Made by a program: the position numbers and the translations under genes
NCBI GenBank assembly: GCA_963922205.1
Contig: CAWUHX010000139.1
Coordinates: forward strand, 620,001 to 684,000
DNA length: 64,000 nucleotides
Direction of reading: 5' to 3'
DNA from: Romanomermis culicivorax
Lineage: Eukaryota > Nematoda > Enoplea > Mermithida > Mermithidae
Notes under the pieces: model-generated
Told to the model about the DNA's origin: nothing
The model's database searches: none
Seen by the model: the letters and a program-made list of their open reading frames with translations, nothing else
In this document: positions 49,239-59,394 of the stretch, in pieces
How the letters are laid out: the number at the start of each line of letters is the position of its first letter
Numbering within the stretch: position 1 is the first letter of the stretch

Positions 49239-50060
49239 TGACGTCAGCAACAACTACTTATAGTGTTGTTGTTATGAGTTGATGTGTCTTGGCGACCCTC
49301 CCTCTGACGTCCGCAACTACCTCACATGCTGCTGTGTCACTGAGGCATGACTAGGGGGGGTCAAGCCTCTGACGTCAGCAATGGCCGCATAGCATGTGGC
49401 TATTTAAGGGGTTGATGGTTCTCTGTGTTCTCCCCCCGCGTCTGCAACAGCTACATCCCTTGCTGTTGCTTTAAGGGGTGGGTGGCCCTCTGGCTCTATC
49501 TCTGACGTCAGCAATGGCAACATAACAGGTTGTTATTGGGGGATGGTGACTGTATGGCACTGTCTTTCTGATGTCTGCAACAGCAGAGGCTCGTGTTGTT
49601 GCACTAGGGCTGGACGGTTATCCCAGCTTCAGTCCTTGACGTCAGCAAAAACAATGCACCGTATTGTTGTTCGGAGATGTGAGGCCTTACAAACCGCACA
49701 TCTGGCATCTGCAACAACTGCACCTCATATCATTGTTGTAGGATAACTGAGACTCAGATATTACCTTTTGATGTCAGCAATGGCAATGCTCCGTGTTGTC
49801 GTAGCAGGGTTGCTGGCCTAGGGCCCTATCTACTGATGTCCACAATGATAAGTTTCTATTCCAGTATCGGAATTAAGACTTTACTGTCTTATTCTGGCGT
49901 CAGCAACTGCAATGCTCTGTATTGCCCTAAAGAGTCTGTAGCCCTGGGCTTATATTTTTTGGCCTACATACTGCAATATGAGACTAGGGCACTTACATCC
50001 CAGTTACCTGAGGTCAGCGCCGAGTGTGGTGGTGTATATCACATCTTTTGACATCAGTAC
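49239..50060. repeat. 66-bp tandem array, each unit with a TGACGTCAGCAA box followed by an imperfect hairpin
   Basis: Box starts are 49239, 49305, 49370, 49436, 49503, 49569, 49637, 49703, 49769, 49834 and 49895, with weaker ones near 49960, 50009 and 50049. Spacing is 61-68 bp over the first eleven. Several boxes carry the perfect CRE palindrome TGACGTCA. After each box comes GCAA(C/T).. and a short stem such as CAACAGCTAC...GCTGTTGC. Confidence 0.9.
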
Positions 50061-51898
50061 CGGGTTACTGTGGGTTTTCAAGATGCCACTTGAGTCATAG
50101 GTGATGATTGGAGTATTACCTTCTCACCTACGGCTCTTGTTTGAGGGTTGTGTCTGTGTGTCACTGGTGCCTAGGAAACATCAGTTGACACGCTCACGCA
50201 ACCTGAGATGCACTCGGTCCCTGATACTAATCAGGTTGTCCACCAAAGTAGCCGCACCGATGGATCAGCATGTGTTTACCTTCTAAGCTTTAACTGCAGG
50301 TTTGAATGGGTTTACACTTGGCCTCAGCTGAGTTGGTTGTTCAACATATGCAACCGTTAGGCATCTGCAGTCCGTACTGCCTGTGTCTAACAATCGCAAG
50401 GGTTGACAACCTTCTTGTAAATTTCTTTTATCTAAAGTCCCCCATTTCTTTCTCATCTACGATCTTCTTTAGTGTCCCTGCCAGAATAATTCCTCCGGAA
50501 TTACGGCACAGCCACTGGTTGGGCCTAAAGTGTAAAAAGACCCCTCTGTAATCATTCTTTACACTCAAACGCCTTCGTTAGCTGGCCTAATAATGTCCAC
50601 ACTAGAGTTGCCCTTAATCCTGAGTCCGCATACATTGGTTTGTCCCTTAGCATAATATGCCGCTAGTCCGCCTAAGCGAAGGTGTTCGAGTCCGCCTGAA
50701 CACATTACAACTAAGTCTGCCTTAGCCCCTCACTTTACACTTATTTATTCGAGACAGACTGTACCCGTAATCTCAAGATGCATTGAGCCTAGCCTCAATT
50801 CATAGGAGGAAGCCTGCATTTCCCCACCTCCATTTAGGCACAGCTGGGCCAAGGACCCCCATGCCACCCATTTACTGACTGAGTGTGTCAGAATAGCACC
50901 TTGGTACCTGGTGCTCTTTATCTCCAACTGGTGACCTAGCAATCCTCACTTCATCTCAGTGATTGGAAACCAGGTCCACAGCTGTATATAATACTCCTGG
51001 AGAGTTCCCGTTCTGTTCAAGATGCACATTCCCGTTTTGGGCACGGTTGTAGCATATACAGGAATGACGTCCTCCCCGGATCCTCCTGTCTAGTCATCAC
51101 ACTTTTCAGAGTTCGCAATTGCTCCTAGTGAGTGAGGCCAATTGCATAATAGCGTATTCCCTTTGTGTAGTCTGGTGTGTAAACTAATTTTGTCCCTATC
51201 TATTTACACCCATTAAGTTTACTTTAAGTTGTCCCCCTTTGCTTATTAATTCTTAAGCTACTCCATGCGCTACTCCTGGTGAGTAGAACTTTGTCCGTTA
51301 GGTGCCCTCCCATATCCAAAGTTTGTAAATAGCACAATGGACTTAACCTCCAAATAAAATTACCTTTTGGGCAGGTTTATCCGTACTTCCTCACGTCGTC
51401 CTCTTTATTTACGGTTGGGAAACCACCATTTTATTCAAATTTATTTACTCTTGGTTCAAATAATCGGCTCTAGCCCCATTAATTTCTAAAGTTTGGGTAT
51501 AACTTTCCCTCTCTTTACACATGGGTTATCCCCTCTCTAAGTACATAGGTGACCAGATAAATTCCTTTCTGAGTCAACCTACCTTCCCTTCTGGCTGTTC
51601 TGAGAGCTAAAGCCTTGTTCTTTTGTAGCCCCATTGTTGAGTGGTCGCTAGTTATTGTAAAGAACAAGAGTTAAAGCCTTAAAAACGCCGGTGCGTAAAC
51701 GATCTCGTAATTCGCACCACACGACTACAAAAGTAACACTTACTTCACTTTCACAAGATAGAGACACCTAGACGTTCCTGTCGCCTTAGTACTAAGATTA
51801 AGCGGACTAGTGAGCCCCTCTCTATTCAGTTTGATCGAATAGCTTCACAGGCACGATTATCAGTCTTAGCTACCTTACAGGAAGACGAACTCTCAACT

Positions 51899-53286
51899 AT
51901 GAAGTCAGAAGTTGATCTACATTCACTGATTGAGAATAAGGTCCAAGCTGCATTTGAGAATGCCCTTGGACTGCTCAACCAAAAGCTGGAGGCTATGAAT
52001 CGCAGAAGGCACCCTCCTGTGTCCAGCTTCATGGCCCCTCCTGCCTTTTCAGGTGCTTTTGGTGAGTCCATAACGGACTTTATATCTCACTTGACCTGTT
52101 TCTTTACACTTCAAGGGGTAACAGAAATGGATCATGCATAAAAATCGCGTTTCTGGAGTCTTGCCTAACAGGTCCTGCTCTCGCATCCTACCGGGACTTT
52201 AGCAGTGGTACTCCGCAGCCTACCCGCTACGAAGAGTTCACAGCTTTTCTGAGGAAAGACTTTCCAGTAGGGCGTGACTCAGATCTGCATCAGCAGTTAA
52301 TTCAAGATCGCCTGCAGAAGCTGACTGAGTCTGCGATAGTCTACCTTGAGCACCTTAAGAGACTGTCAAGAGTGGCTTATCCGGATCTCCCGACTGACAT
52401 TAGGGATTTGATTGTAAAACCTATCTTTCTGAGAGGGTTGAAACCAGTCCCTTGAGATAGTATTAAGTTCAGGGAGTTCACAACTCTGGAAGAGACTCTC
52501 AAAGAAGCCTGTTAAGTGGAATCACAAATTTTTGGGGATGAGATTAGGTATACTGCCCCGTCTAATGCTGTTTTCTCTTCAGAACAAAGGACCGCTGACA
52601 ACTTCAGGTCAATGTCGAATCAAAGGGGCACCGCTCAACATCCATCAGCAACGCCATCCGACGAAATTCGAGGTTTACAATTGGAGATGGCCCGGCTTAC
52701 AGCTCATGTTGCCCGACTTACGGCTCAGAAAAGGGTGCGCCCTCCGAGAAATTTGACACCATCAATGACGCCATCAACGCATGTCCAAAAGGCTGGTGAT
52801 CACCCGTCAGGGGCACATTTACAGATGTGCTCCTACCATGGACGCTGCACCCACAACGATGGTAATTGCCGGGCCCAACATCCCCATAGCCCCGGCCCTA
52901 GCATCGCCACCGCCACTGGGGCCAGCCGTTGCTATTTTTGTTGAACCAGGGTGCACCTGACTGACCGATGCGACAGACCCTGCCTGCATTGCCAAAAGCT
53001 ACGAGTGCACAGGGCTTCGGCCTGCCCAAATGGGATTTCGACATTGCCTGGTGAGACTAATTTTGGTAATTCTGGTTACTCTAATCAGGGGGCAAGTGGA
53101 AACTTTCGGCATTATGCTAATCCAACTCCTTACGGGACAGGGAACCAATATCCGTCACCTCCGCGGCAAAATAATGCTGTAGGGGCTTCCGACAGTCTTC
53201 TTCATCCAAATCTGTTTGATCTGGATGATGAAGTATTCGCTGAACATCTGGCGGATCACTACAACTGTGTTATCCTGTCTGTATAA
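51899..53286 (+). pseudogene. gag: gag of the LTR element
   Basis: Starts near ATG 51899 with a helical segment and SFMAPPAFSGAFGESITDFI, typical of the retrotransposon gag capsid entry (PF03732-like). A frameshift lies near 52130-52137. The frame then runs TGPALASYRDF, FLRKDFPVGRDSDLHQQL, YLEHLKRLSRVAYPDLPTDI with in-frame stops at 52453 (TGA), 52513 (TAA) and 52942 (TGA). The C-terminus has Cys/His-rich segments (CSYHGRCTHNDGNC; CDRPCLHCQKLRVHRASAC) that look like zinc knuckles of unusual spacing. It is related to the decayed minus-strand gag at 27214-29283. Function by family: particle assembly and RNA packaging. Confidence 0.75.
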
Positions 53287-53312
53287 TCAGTATTGGGTTT
53301 TCAGCTGCGGCA

Positions 53313-54237
53313 GTGGTTCCCACATCGACTCCATCATCAGCCTTTCCGCCGCTGCCACCGAAATACGGGACGCCAGTCAACGTTAACCCGTCAACAACAC
53401 GGAAAACGACTGGTGACATCAGGGTAATCGCATCATATCGACCAACAGAAGGTACACCGGCGCCTCCAGCCCGTTTTATCTACCAAGGACCGCCCCTCAG
53501 AATTCCTACCAACTCCGCAGTGGAGGTCGTCAGTCAATTGGAATTGATGAATCTGATAGGTAAACTACCTTCCGTTTTTGACATTTCAGGTCTGAAAATC
53601 AGATATCCTTAGAAGTCACTGGCTTCAATGATTTCTGGTGTACAGATTCCTCATCCATCACCGACGCGATGCAGGCCGTGCGGTCAATGGATTTGGCCAA
53701 AAAGTATCCGCACCTCCCATGGGTGCTACTCAACGAGCTGTTCGAGGTTGAGCGCTTATGGCCGCAGACGTGGTGCTATCAGCACCAGCAGCATTGTGGA
53801 TATTGGGACCCAATGTTGCTCGACGGGCCCTCGAGTTTATTGCGGATGGAACTATTTGCGCCACCCCAGTGGACAAGATCCTGTTGGATGGTGAACCATC
53901 ATCCCCGGCAGTGGACGCTGTCCGCAGCACTGTGGAGGCAGCCAGTTGCAACCTGTGGCCCACAGCAGTTGTTGCCGCATCACCATCAACAAAGATGATG
54001 GGAGCCCAAACACTGGGGGCGATTGCTCAACAGCGACGGGTGGCCAACACCTTTGGAGAGACGTTGCGTGCCGTCAACGACGATGTCAGCATCATTGCGG
54101 TGTCATTCCCGACGGTAACGGCCCCGCAGTCCCCGAAGATTGGTGTTCTTCGTGAAGTCCACCTGTGCGGAAGCTTGGTCATTCACTTCCCCGGAGAGGA
54201 ACTGGTATTGTCCGATGATGACGACGAAGAATGAAGC
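53313..54237 (+). pseudogene. Unknown ORF between gag and env-like region
   Basis: Three frame blocks make one region. 53313-53612 is Pro-rich and ends VVSQLELMNLIGKLPSVFDI. About 53613-53760 contains NDFWCTDSSSITDAMQAVRS and [19 protein letters not shown]. 53758-54237 contains [19 protein letters not shown] and ends in an acidic tail, LVLSDDDDEE. Frame changes occur near 53612 and 53760. I do not recognise a domain: no retropepsin DTG, no zinc knuckle and no membrane segment. It could be a gag C-terminal extension or a separate accessory protein. Its stop lies just before the env-like start. Confidence 0.45.
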
Positions 54238-54247
54238 CACCTGACGG

Positions 54248-56040
54248 GTGAAAACTGTACATTTTGGTGTATATTTACGAGCACCGTTTGTAAATAGTTT
54301 GTACATAATAAATTGGGCCTTTGTGACACTACTGTTCTTAGGAATGAGCTCCGCAATACATGTTACTCAGTACCAATTTTGTGGTCTTTCAAGAAGTGGT
54401 CATCCACTTGAGTTACTTCAAAAAGTTGAATGCAAACCACCAAAATCTTTGTGGAGTCTACGAGGCATGAATGTTACAGTATACGTTCCTATTTCTGATC
54501 CAATCACTACTTTAGCATGGAAATGTCTTTTGCGAAACCATAAGGTGTGCACTAATACTGGTTTTTTTCGGATCTAGGGGCATTACTGCAGATGTCATTA
54601 CCACTCAGCATCTAGCGCCTGCGGCATGTACACTGGCACATCGCAAGAAGGTGTTTGGTTTACAAAAGCTTGTGGAGATACGCCCTGGCTTTTATAGCAC
54701 TAACCAAATGCTGGAGGTGATGTACTCATGGTGCTGCAGTGACGTCTGCAAGACAGTGACTAACCTCTTCATCGAGGAGGGACAGGTCGCTTCATGGGAT
54801 GGCAATACAGCTCTAAGTACCTTAGGAGATGTAGGTGAATGCAGTCCCACTGCAGGTCAATGCACTACTCTAGAGGGGGTTATTGTTTGGCCTGCCACAA
54901 ACTTTACAGCACAGTGTCATTATTGAACTCAGGGTAATTACACTGCATCGGTATCAGGGAACCATATCATCATCGATGATTTGCAGGTTGCCCTGAAGAT
55001 CCCAGGAAGCTCTCGGGTCTTTCGGTCATGTCCTGACCTCCGGTTGAATGCAGTATGAACGGATCAGGGTCTTCTTCTTTGCATCCACGGAAGATTTAAT
55101 TTGACCCAAAGGTTGTTCGGATTGGCGAAGGACTCCGTCCCTGACCCCATCAATGCCAAACTGAACTACCTGGCTCAGCAAATCAAAGAATCGGAAATTA
55201 ACAATTTTGGGTTCATGTGGCTTGAGTTGTGTTCTCACGCTCAACGCTACCTTGATCTGACTTGGCAGTTGCTTTGTTTTGACCCTACATTAGGAGCCCG
55301 GGCATTCCTGCAAAGGAATGATCTGATGGCATAATTTACGGGTGAAGCACTGACAATATGGCCGTGTCAAAAGGTCAATGCAACTCATGTCTACCATTCC
55401 TACCAGGTGAGGGACACCTGTTACAAGTATCTACCCGTACAGGTTAGGGGAACCAATTATTTTGTCACCCCTGGTGGCCCAGATCCTACTAAATTCAGCC
55501 CCGTGTGACCACCACTTCACGGGGATTTTCCGAAATTGCTCGGGCTGGTTTACTGAATGTGGCACGGTCCATGTGAGCCATATTCAGCTTGAACTGTTCT
55601 GGAAACAGCGCTTCAACGTCACTCATTTTTATGCTCCTGCGCAATTTCACGATCAGTTGGCAATGACCCCTTCAAGTTTTGCTTTCTTTAAACAATACGT
55701 TTACAAGACTGAGCAAATTGAAGCGGTCTTGAACCGGTTGGTAAATTATACCACTGGTCTATCCCTACAACCATATACTTTGTATCAGGCGGTTGCCGGG
55801 GTAGGGACTGACATCAAAGCCTCACTGGAAGGTGTTGGTCTGGCAGCAAACCACGTGATTACTGGTCAGCAGCACAACCTCATACAGGGCTTACAGTCTC
55901 TTTTGAGTGGACCAGTGCAGTTGATCTATAACATTCTCATCACGCTAGCAGTACTGGCAGGTACCCGATTTCTCACCTACATTCGGGTCTCCTATTACCT
56001 CAGTTACCGCCTGCCGAAAAGACAGGTTCGGTTTGTTAGC
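54248..56040 (+). pseudogene. env: Envelope-like glycoprotein region (mononegavirus-GP-like), broken, upstream of pol
   Basis: The start (54248) has a hydrophobic signal-like segment (WAFVTLLFLGMSSA). The ectodomain is Cys-rich and has N-glycosylation sites (NVT, NFT, NAT, NCS). A pattern GECSPTAGQCTTLEG....W...NFTAQC and later W.CQKV, RDTCYKYLPV and YFVTP resembles the envelope-like proteins, related to chuvirus/mononegavirus glycoproteins, carried by many invertebrate LTR elements. Frame blocks are 54248-54577, 54651-54926, 55101-55334 and 55462 onward, with frameshifts and stops between. The transmembrane helix is about 55915-55983 (LIYNILITLAVLAG). In known elements such a gene lies 3' of pol and is expressed by splicing; here it precedes the protease. 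Family role is membrane attachment and fusion. This copy cannot make an intact protein. Confidence 0.6.
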
Positions 56041-57042
56041 CAATACTCTCCAATGAACCTCCTCTCGAAAGTTCAGTGTTGGGTAGGTTTTCATTATGTG
56101 CAGAACGATGTGCCAATCCAGTTAGACAGGATCACTCCGTGTTTTGTCATACTGGTTGACCACAAGGAAACCCCTGCATTCCTTGACACTGGTTGTCCAC
56201 AGACCATCATTAGTCAACGCCTTCACAAAGCTTTGATTAAAGAGAGTCCGAAGGTGGCGTTGGCTTTCCAGCAACATCACGACTTTAATCCATTAATGAG
56301 TATCAATGGCAAAGCTGTCCATACTCTCCTATCGGAACTGTATGAGATCATGTTGCCTGGAACCCGTGAGCCACACACAAGAGTGGATGTACATCTCCAT
56401 GTGTGTAAGACTAGGTCTCCTTTCTGGGCACTGGTCGATCTGATTCTTGGATTGGACTTTCTAGAGCAATTCCAGAATATACCGTTTGATTACCAACAAC
56501 ATGTCTGTCGGCTGAATGTGGTAGAACTGCCACTTCTGTTGACAGTGGCCGAGATTGATCAGGTCAAACCCTGGTGGGAGAACACACGTTCACTATCGAG
56601 GGCCTCCCACAGGTCCGGGTCCCGATCCAGATCAAGGACTTCATCCATTTCTCGGCCACCCTCGCGAGCTTCCTCAGTTGCCTCATCCCGTGGGTCAACC
56701 AGAGGGAGTCGGACCTCTTCTAGACCGGTCAGAGGTCACTTTAAGGCCAGGTCAGAGTCAAACTGCCCTCAACCCCCACCTAGAAATTCTCCAGTTACAC
56801 TAGAGAAAAGCCGTTTTCACCAACCTAGTGATTCTGATGCACCTGCATCCCCTGTACTAGAGGTGCCCCCACTCTCTGACACTGAGGTCGAGTCACTGGG
56901 AGCTACTCAGAGCTCAGGAGAGAGATCGGATCATGTGCTTACTCTTCAGGTTCACCCCACTCCTCGGACCAACCCGGAGGCCTTGGTTGGTTATGCTCTG
57001 GTAGGATTACTCCGATGCCATGGTTTGCCAATATTGAGGTGA
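55462..57042 (+). CDS. Single 526-codon frame: env-like C-terminal ectodomain and TM, retropepsin-like domain, SR-rich tail
   Basis: One uninterrupted frame. Residues 1-150 are Cys-containing ectodomain, 152-174 a transmembrane helix, about 175-230 a cytoplasmic-like linker. Residues 230-345 form a retropepsin-like domain with FLDTGCPQTIIS (Asp 242) and ILGLDFLEQF at about 327. Residues 378-433 are Ser/Arg-rich (SRSRTSSISRPPSRASSVAS) and the rest is Pro/Ser-rich. The frame ends in TGA at 57040-57042; pol continues in the same frame after it, so the stop could be a mutation or a readthrough site. The N-terminus is the continuation of the broken env-like region and the start at 55462 is probably not the natural one. 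Tight fusion of an env TM to a protease domain is not something I know from described elements. Confidence 0.65.
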   Translation: MSPLVAQILLNSAPCDHHFTGIFRNCSGWFTECGTVHVSHIQLELFWKQRFNVTHFYAPAQFHDQLAMTPSSFAFFKQYVYKTEQIEAVLNRLVNYTTGLSLQPYTLYQAVAGVGTDIKASLEGVGLAANHVITGQQHNLIQGLQSLLSGPVQLIYNILITLAVLAGTRFLTYIRVSYYLSYRLPKRQVRFVSQYSPMNLLSKVQCWVGFHYVQNDVPIQLDRITPCFVILVDHKETPAFLDTGCPQTIISQRLHKALIKESPKVALAFQQHHDFNPLMSINGKAVHTLLSELYEIMLPGTREPHTRVDVHLHVCKTRSPFWALVDLILGLDFLEQFQNIPFDYQQHVCRLNVVELPLLLTVAEIDQVKPWWENTRSLSRASHRSGSRSRSRTSSISRPPSRASSVASSRGSTRGSRTSSRPVRGHFKARSESNCPQPPPRNSPVTLEKSRFHQPSDSDAPASPVLEVPPLSDTEVESLGATQSSGERSDHVLTLQVHPTPRTNPEALVGYALVGLLRCHGLPILR

Positions 57043-57048
57043 ACCGAT

Positions 57049-58824
57049 GTGCCAGAGTCGAGTTTTGATGACTCCGTACCTGACCCAGGTCATGTAGTGT
57101 CAGCTTTCTACCCAACTGAAATGAGGACCCCTCATATCAGAGTTCTACTGAACAATTGGGTGGAAGCCAAAGCTCTAATTGATACAGGAGCAGTTTTCTC
57201 ACTCCTGGATCACAAGTTGGCGGTCCAGTTACCCCACTTGGTACTCACAGAGACTAGGGCTCGCCCCATATCAGCCAATGGGTCTCCGATTCTACTGCTA
57301 GGTGCTGCCTATGTCACAGTGACAGTGGCTGATGTCTCTGGAAGGATTCAGGTCCAAGTTCAAGAGAATTGTTCGGCTGAACTAGTCTTGGGGATGAACT
57401 TCCTGGGACGGTTCAATTGTGTCAGCTTGAACTGGGAGAAATCCTTTCTTCAGTTCAAGGAACTTTGGGTTCCATGTGAGGGCCTCATTCACAATCCTCC
57501 TTCCGCTCGTCGGGCACTACCCTTCCAGGAGTTAATTGTCCTTGAGCCTTGCTCATTGACACAATTTACTGCACCTATGCCTGCATTATATGCAACTGTA
57601 CCTGAGGTAGCTTTCTTTCCTAAGCCTCTTTTGGGACAACAATGCAGTGTGTACTTTGCTGGTACTGTGAGTACTGTGACTTATGGTCGCATACCTGGAC
57701 AGGTAGTTAACCCGAGTACACACCCAGTGGTCCTCTACCCGCACACAACCATCGGTCATGTGCAGATGCACACTGATTCCTCACAGGGATCGGCGGTCAA
57801 GTCTGATACCATTCTTGACCATAAGTGGGTTGAAGCAAATGCTGTGATATCCTCAGATATCTCCTCACAACATAAAATGGCGTTGCTCGATCTATTGGTC
57901 GCATTTACTGACCTCTGTGCTATTGATGAAAAAGACACAGGTTCCACTGACCTTGTGCACCACGAGATCAGCATGGGTGACGCTCGCCCAGCCCACCGTT
58001 TCCCCTACCGCACCGCGCCCAAGGAAAAGGATCTCATCATACAAGCAGTCAAAGCGCTCCAGGAAAAATGTATTATTCGGCCTAGTACTTCTCCATGGGC
58101 TACTAACACTGTTCTGGTTTGCAAGAAAATGGGTCACACCGGATGTGTGTGGACTTTCGTGGTCTTAATGAGGTCACAAAAAAGGATGTTTATCCTCTCC
58201 CACAGATTGATGAGATCCTCCACACACTCAAGGGTATGAAATACTTTACTACCCTTGATCAGGCTAATGCCCACTGGTCTATACCTATTGTCGAGGCAGA
58301 CAAAGAGAAAACGGCGTTTAACATGCCTATTGGACTTTACGAGTTCAACTATCTGCCTTTCGGTCTTTGCAATGCACCTGGGACGTTTCAACGTCTCATG
58401 GACCTGCTTCTCACAGGATTGCAGTGGTGCACAGCAATTGACTTATCTCGATGACATCTTGGTGTTTGGGAACTCTCACACCCAGATGCTTGAGTGCTTG
58501 ACGGATGTGTTTATGCGTCTCCGTCAGGGTGGAATGAAGCTGAGACTGAGCAAGTGGAAGTTTTCGCACTCTGAGGTAGAATATCTCGGGTACGGTATCT
58601 CACAGAAAGGTCTCGAGCCGGATAAAGTCAAGTTGGCTGCCATCCAGGACTTACCCATTCCACAAAACGCTAAAGACATCAAGTCTTTTCTTGGTCTCGT
58701 GTCTTACTATAGGTGTTTTATCTCTGGTTGCACCCAGCTCAGCGAGCCGCTGACCAAGCTCTTACAGAAGGAAGTTACCTTCCTGTGGTCAAAACCTCAA
58801 CAAGCGGCATTCGACCAACTCTAA
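57049..58824 (+). pseudogene. pol: pol: second retropepsin and reverse transcriptase
   Basis: The frame 57049-58239 has a canonical retropepsin: ALIDTGAVFSLLDHKL (Asp 45) and ELVLGMNFLGRF. RT follows: HRFPYRTAPKEKDLIIQA, CIIRPSTSPWATNTVLV. A frameshift near 58120-58135 moves the RT core to the frame of 58119-58454 (MCVDFRGLNEVTKKD, YPLPQIDEIL, LDQANAHWSIP, FNYLPFGLCNAPGTFQRLM). A second shift near 58430 restores the first frame for YLDDILVFG (58444 on, the catalytic box), GGMKLRLSKWKF and VEYLGYGIS, PQNAKDIKSFLGLVSYY. The two shifts cancel. The frame ends at TAA 58822. Family role: copying element RNA to DNA. Confidence 0.9.
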
Positions 58825-58830
58825 AGGCTA

Positions 58831-59394
58831 TTGATGAACCCTCCTGTTCTGCGCCATCGGGACTTTACGGAATCCTTCATACGTCAAACTGATGCAAGTA
58901 TTTCGGGGATAGGAGCAGTTCTGAGCCAGTTAGATGATAATGGATACGACCATCCTGTTGCATACGCCAGTAGAGGGTTAACAGCAGCTGAGAAGAACTA
59001 CACTATTACCGAGTTAGAGACTCTCGCTGTTGTCCATTTTGTCAAGCAGTTTCAGCCTTACGTCTTTCAACATGAAGTGGTCGTTCAGACCGATCACACT
59101 GCTGTTAAGGCTGTTTTGGAAAAACCCAACCCTTCAGCCCGGATAGCTCGGTGGGGCCTTGCGTTAGCTGAATTCAAACTAACAATTCGGCCGCGAAAAG
59201 GTCGGTCTAATGGTAATGCTGACACATTATCACGCCTCCCTGATCCTAATTTCCATGTCCGGGAAGGTATCGACGATACTCCCCTTTACAGACCCGAGGG
59301 AGAAATTATGATGATCTCTGATGGTGCTCAGCACCTAGGGAGAACATCTCAGATGATCTCCAATGGTGCGCAGTGCCTGGCAAGATCATCCTAA
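58831..59394 (+). CDS. pol: pol: RNase H domain
   Basis: Same frame as the RT after one TAA (58822). Contains RQTDASISGIGAVLSQ, AYASRGLTAAEKNYTITELE, LAVVHFVKQF, VQTDHTAVKAV and GNADTLSRLPDP, giving the expected acidic residues (D of QTDAS, E of ELE, D of QTDHT, D of NADTLS). The tail has three imperfect copies of I.(D/N)GAQ.L.R(T/S)S. It ends at TAA 59392. Its job is to degrade the RNA strand during reverse transcription. Confidence 0.9.
   Translation: MMNPPVLRHRDFTESFIRQTDASISGIGAVLSQLDDNGYDHPVAYASRGLTAAEKNYTITELETLAVVHFVKQFQPYVFQHEVVVQTDHTAVKAVLEKPNPSARIARWGLALAEFKLTIRPRKGRSNGNADTLSRLPDPNFHVREGIDDTPLYRPEGEIMMISDGAQHLGRTSQMISNGAQCLARSS

Larger units (their letters stand above)
47982..51898 (+). 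other. Long untranslated leader of the LTR element
   Basis: About 3.9 kb between the primer site and gag. It holds the 40-bp repeat at 48036 and the 66-bp array at 49239. An open frame at 48793-49263 is T-rich low-complexity sequence and not convincing. The rest shows no domain. Confidence 0.7.

Noticed and set aside
48793-49263. 156-codon open frame in the LTR element leader
   Set aside because: Composition is T-rich (Phe/Tyr/Ser runs), with no domain, and it lies in a region of tandem repeats; probably chance.
53730-53963. Minus-strand frame in the LTR element
   Set aside because: Antisense to the unknown ORF; no features.
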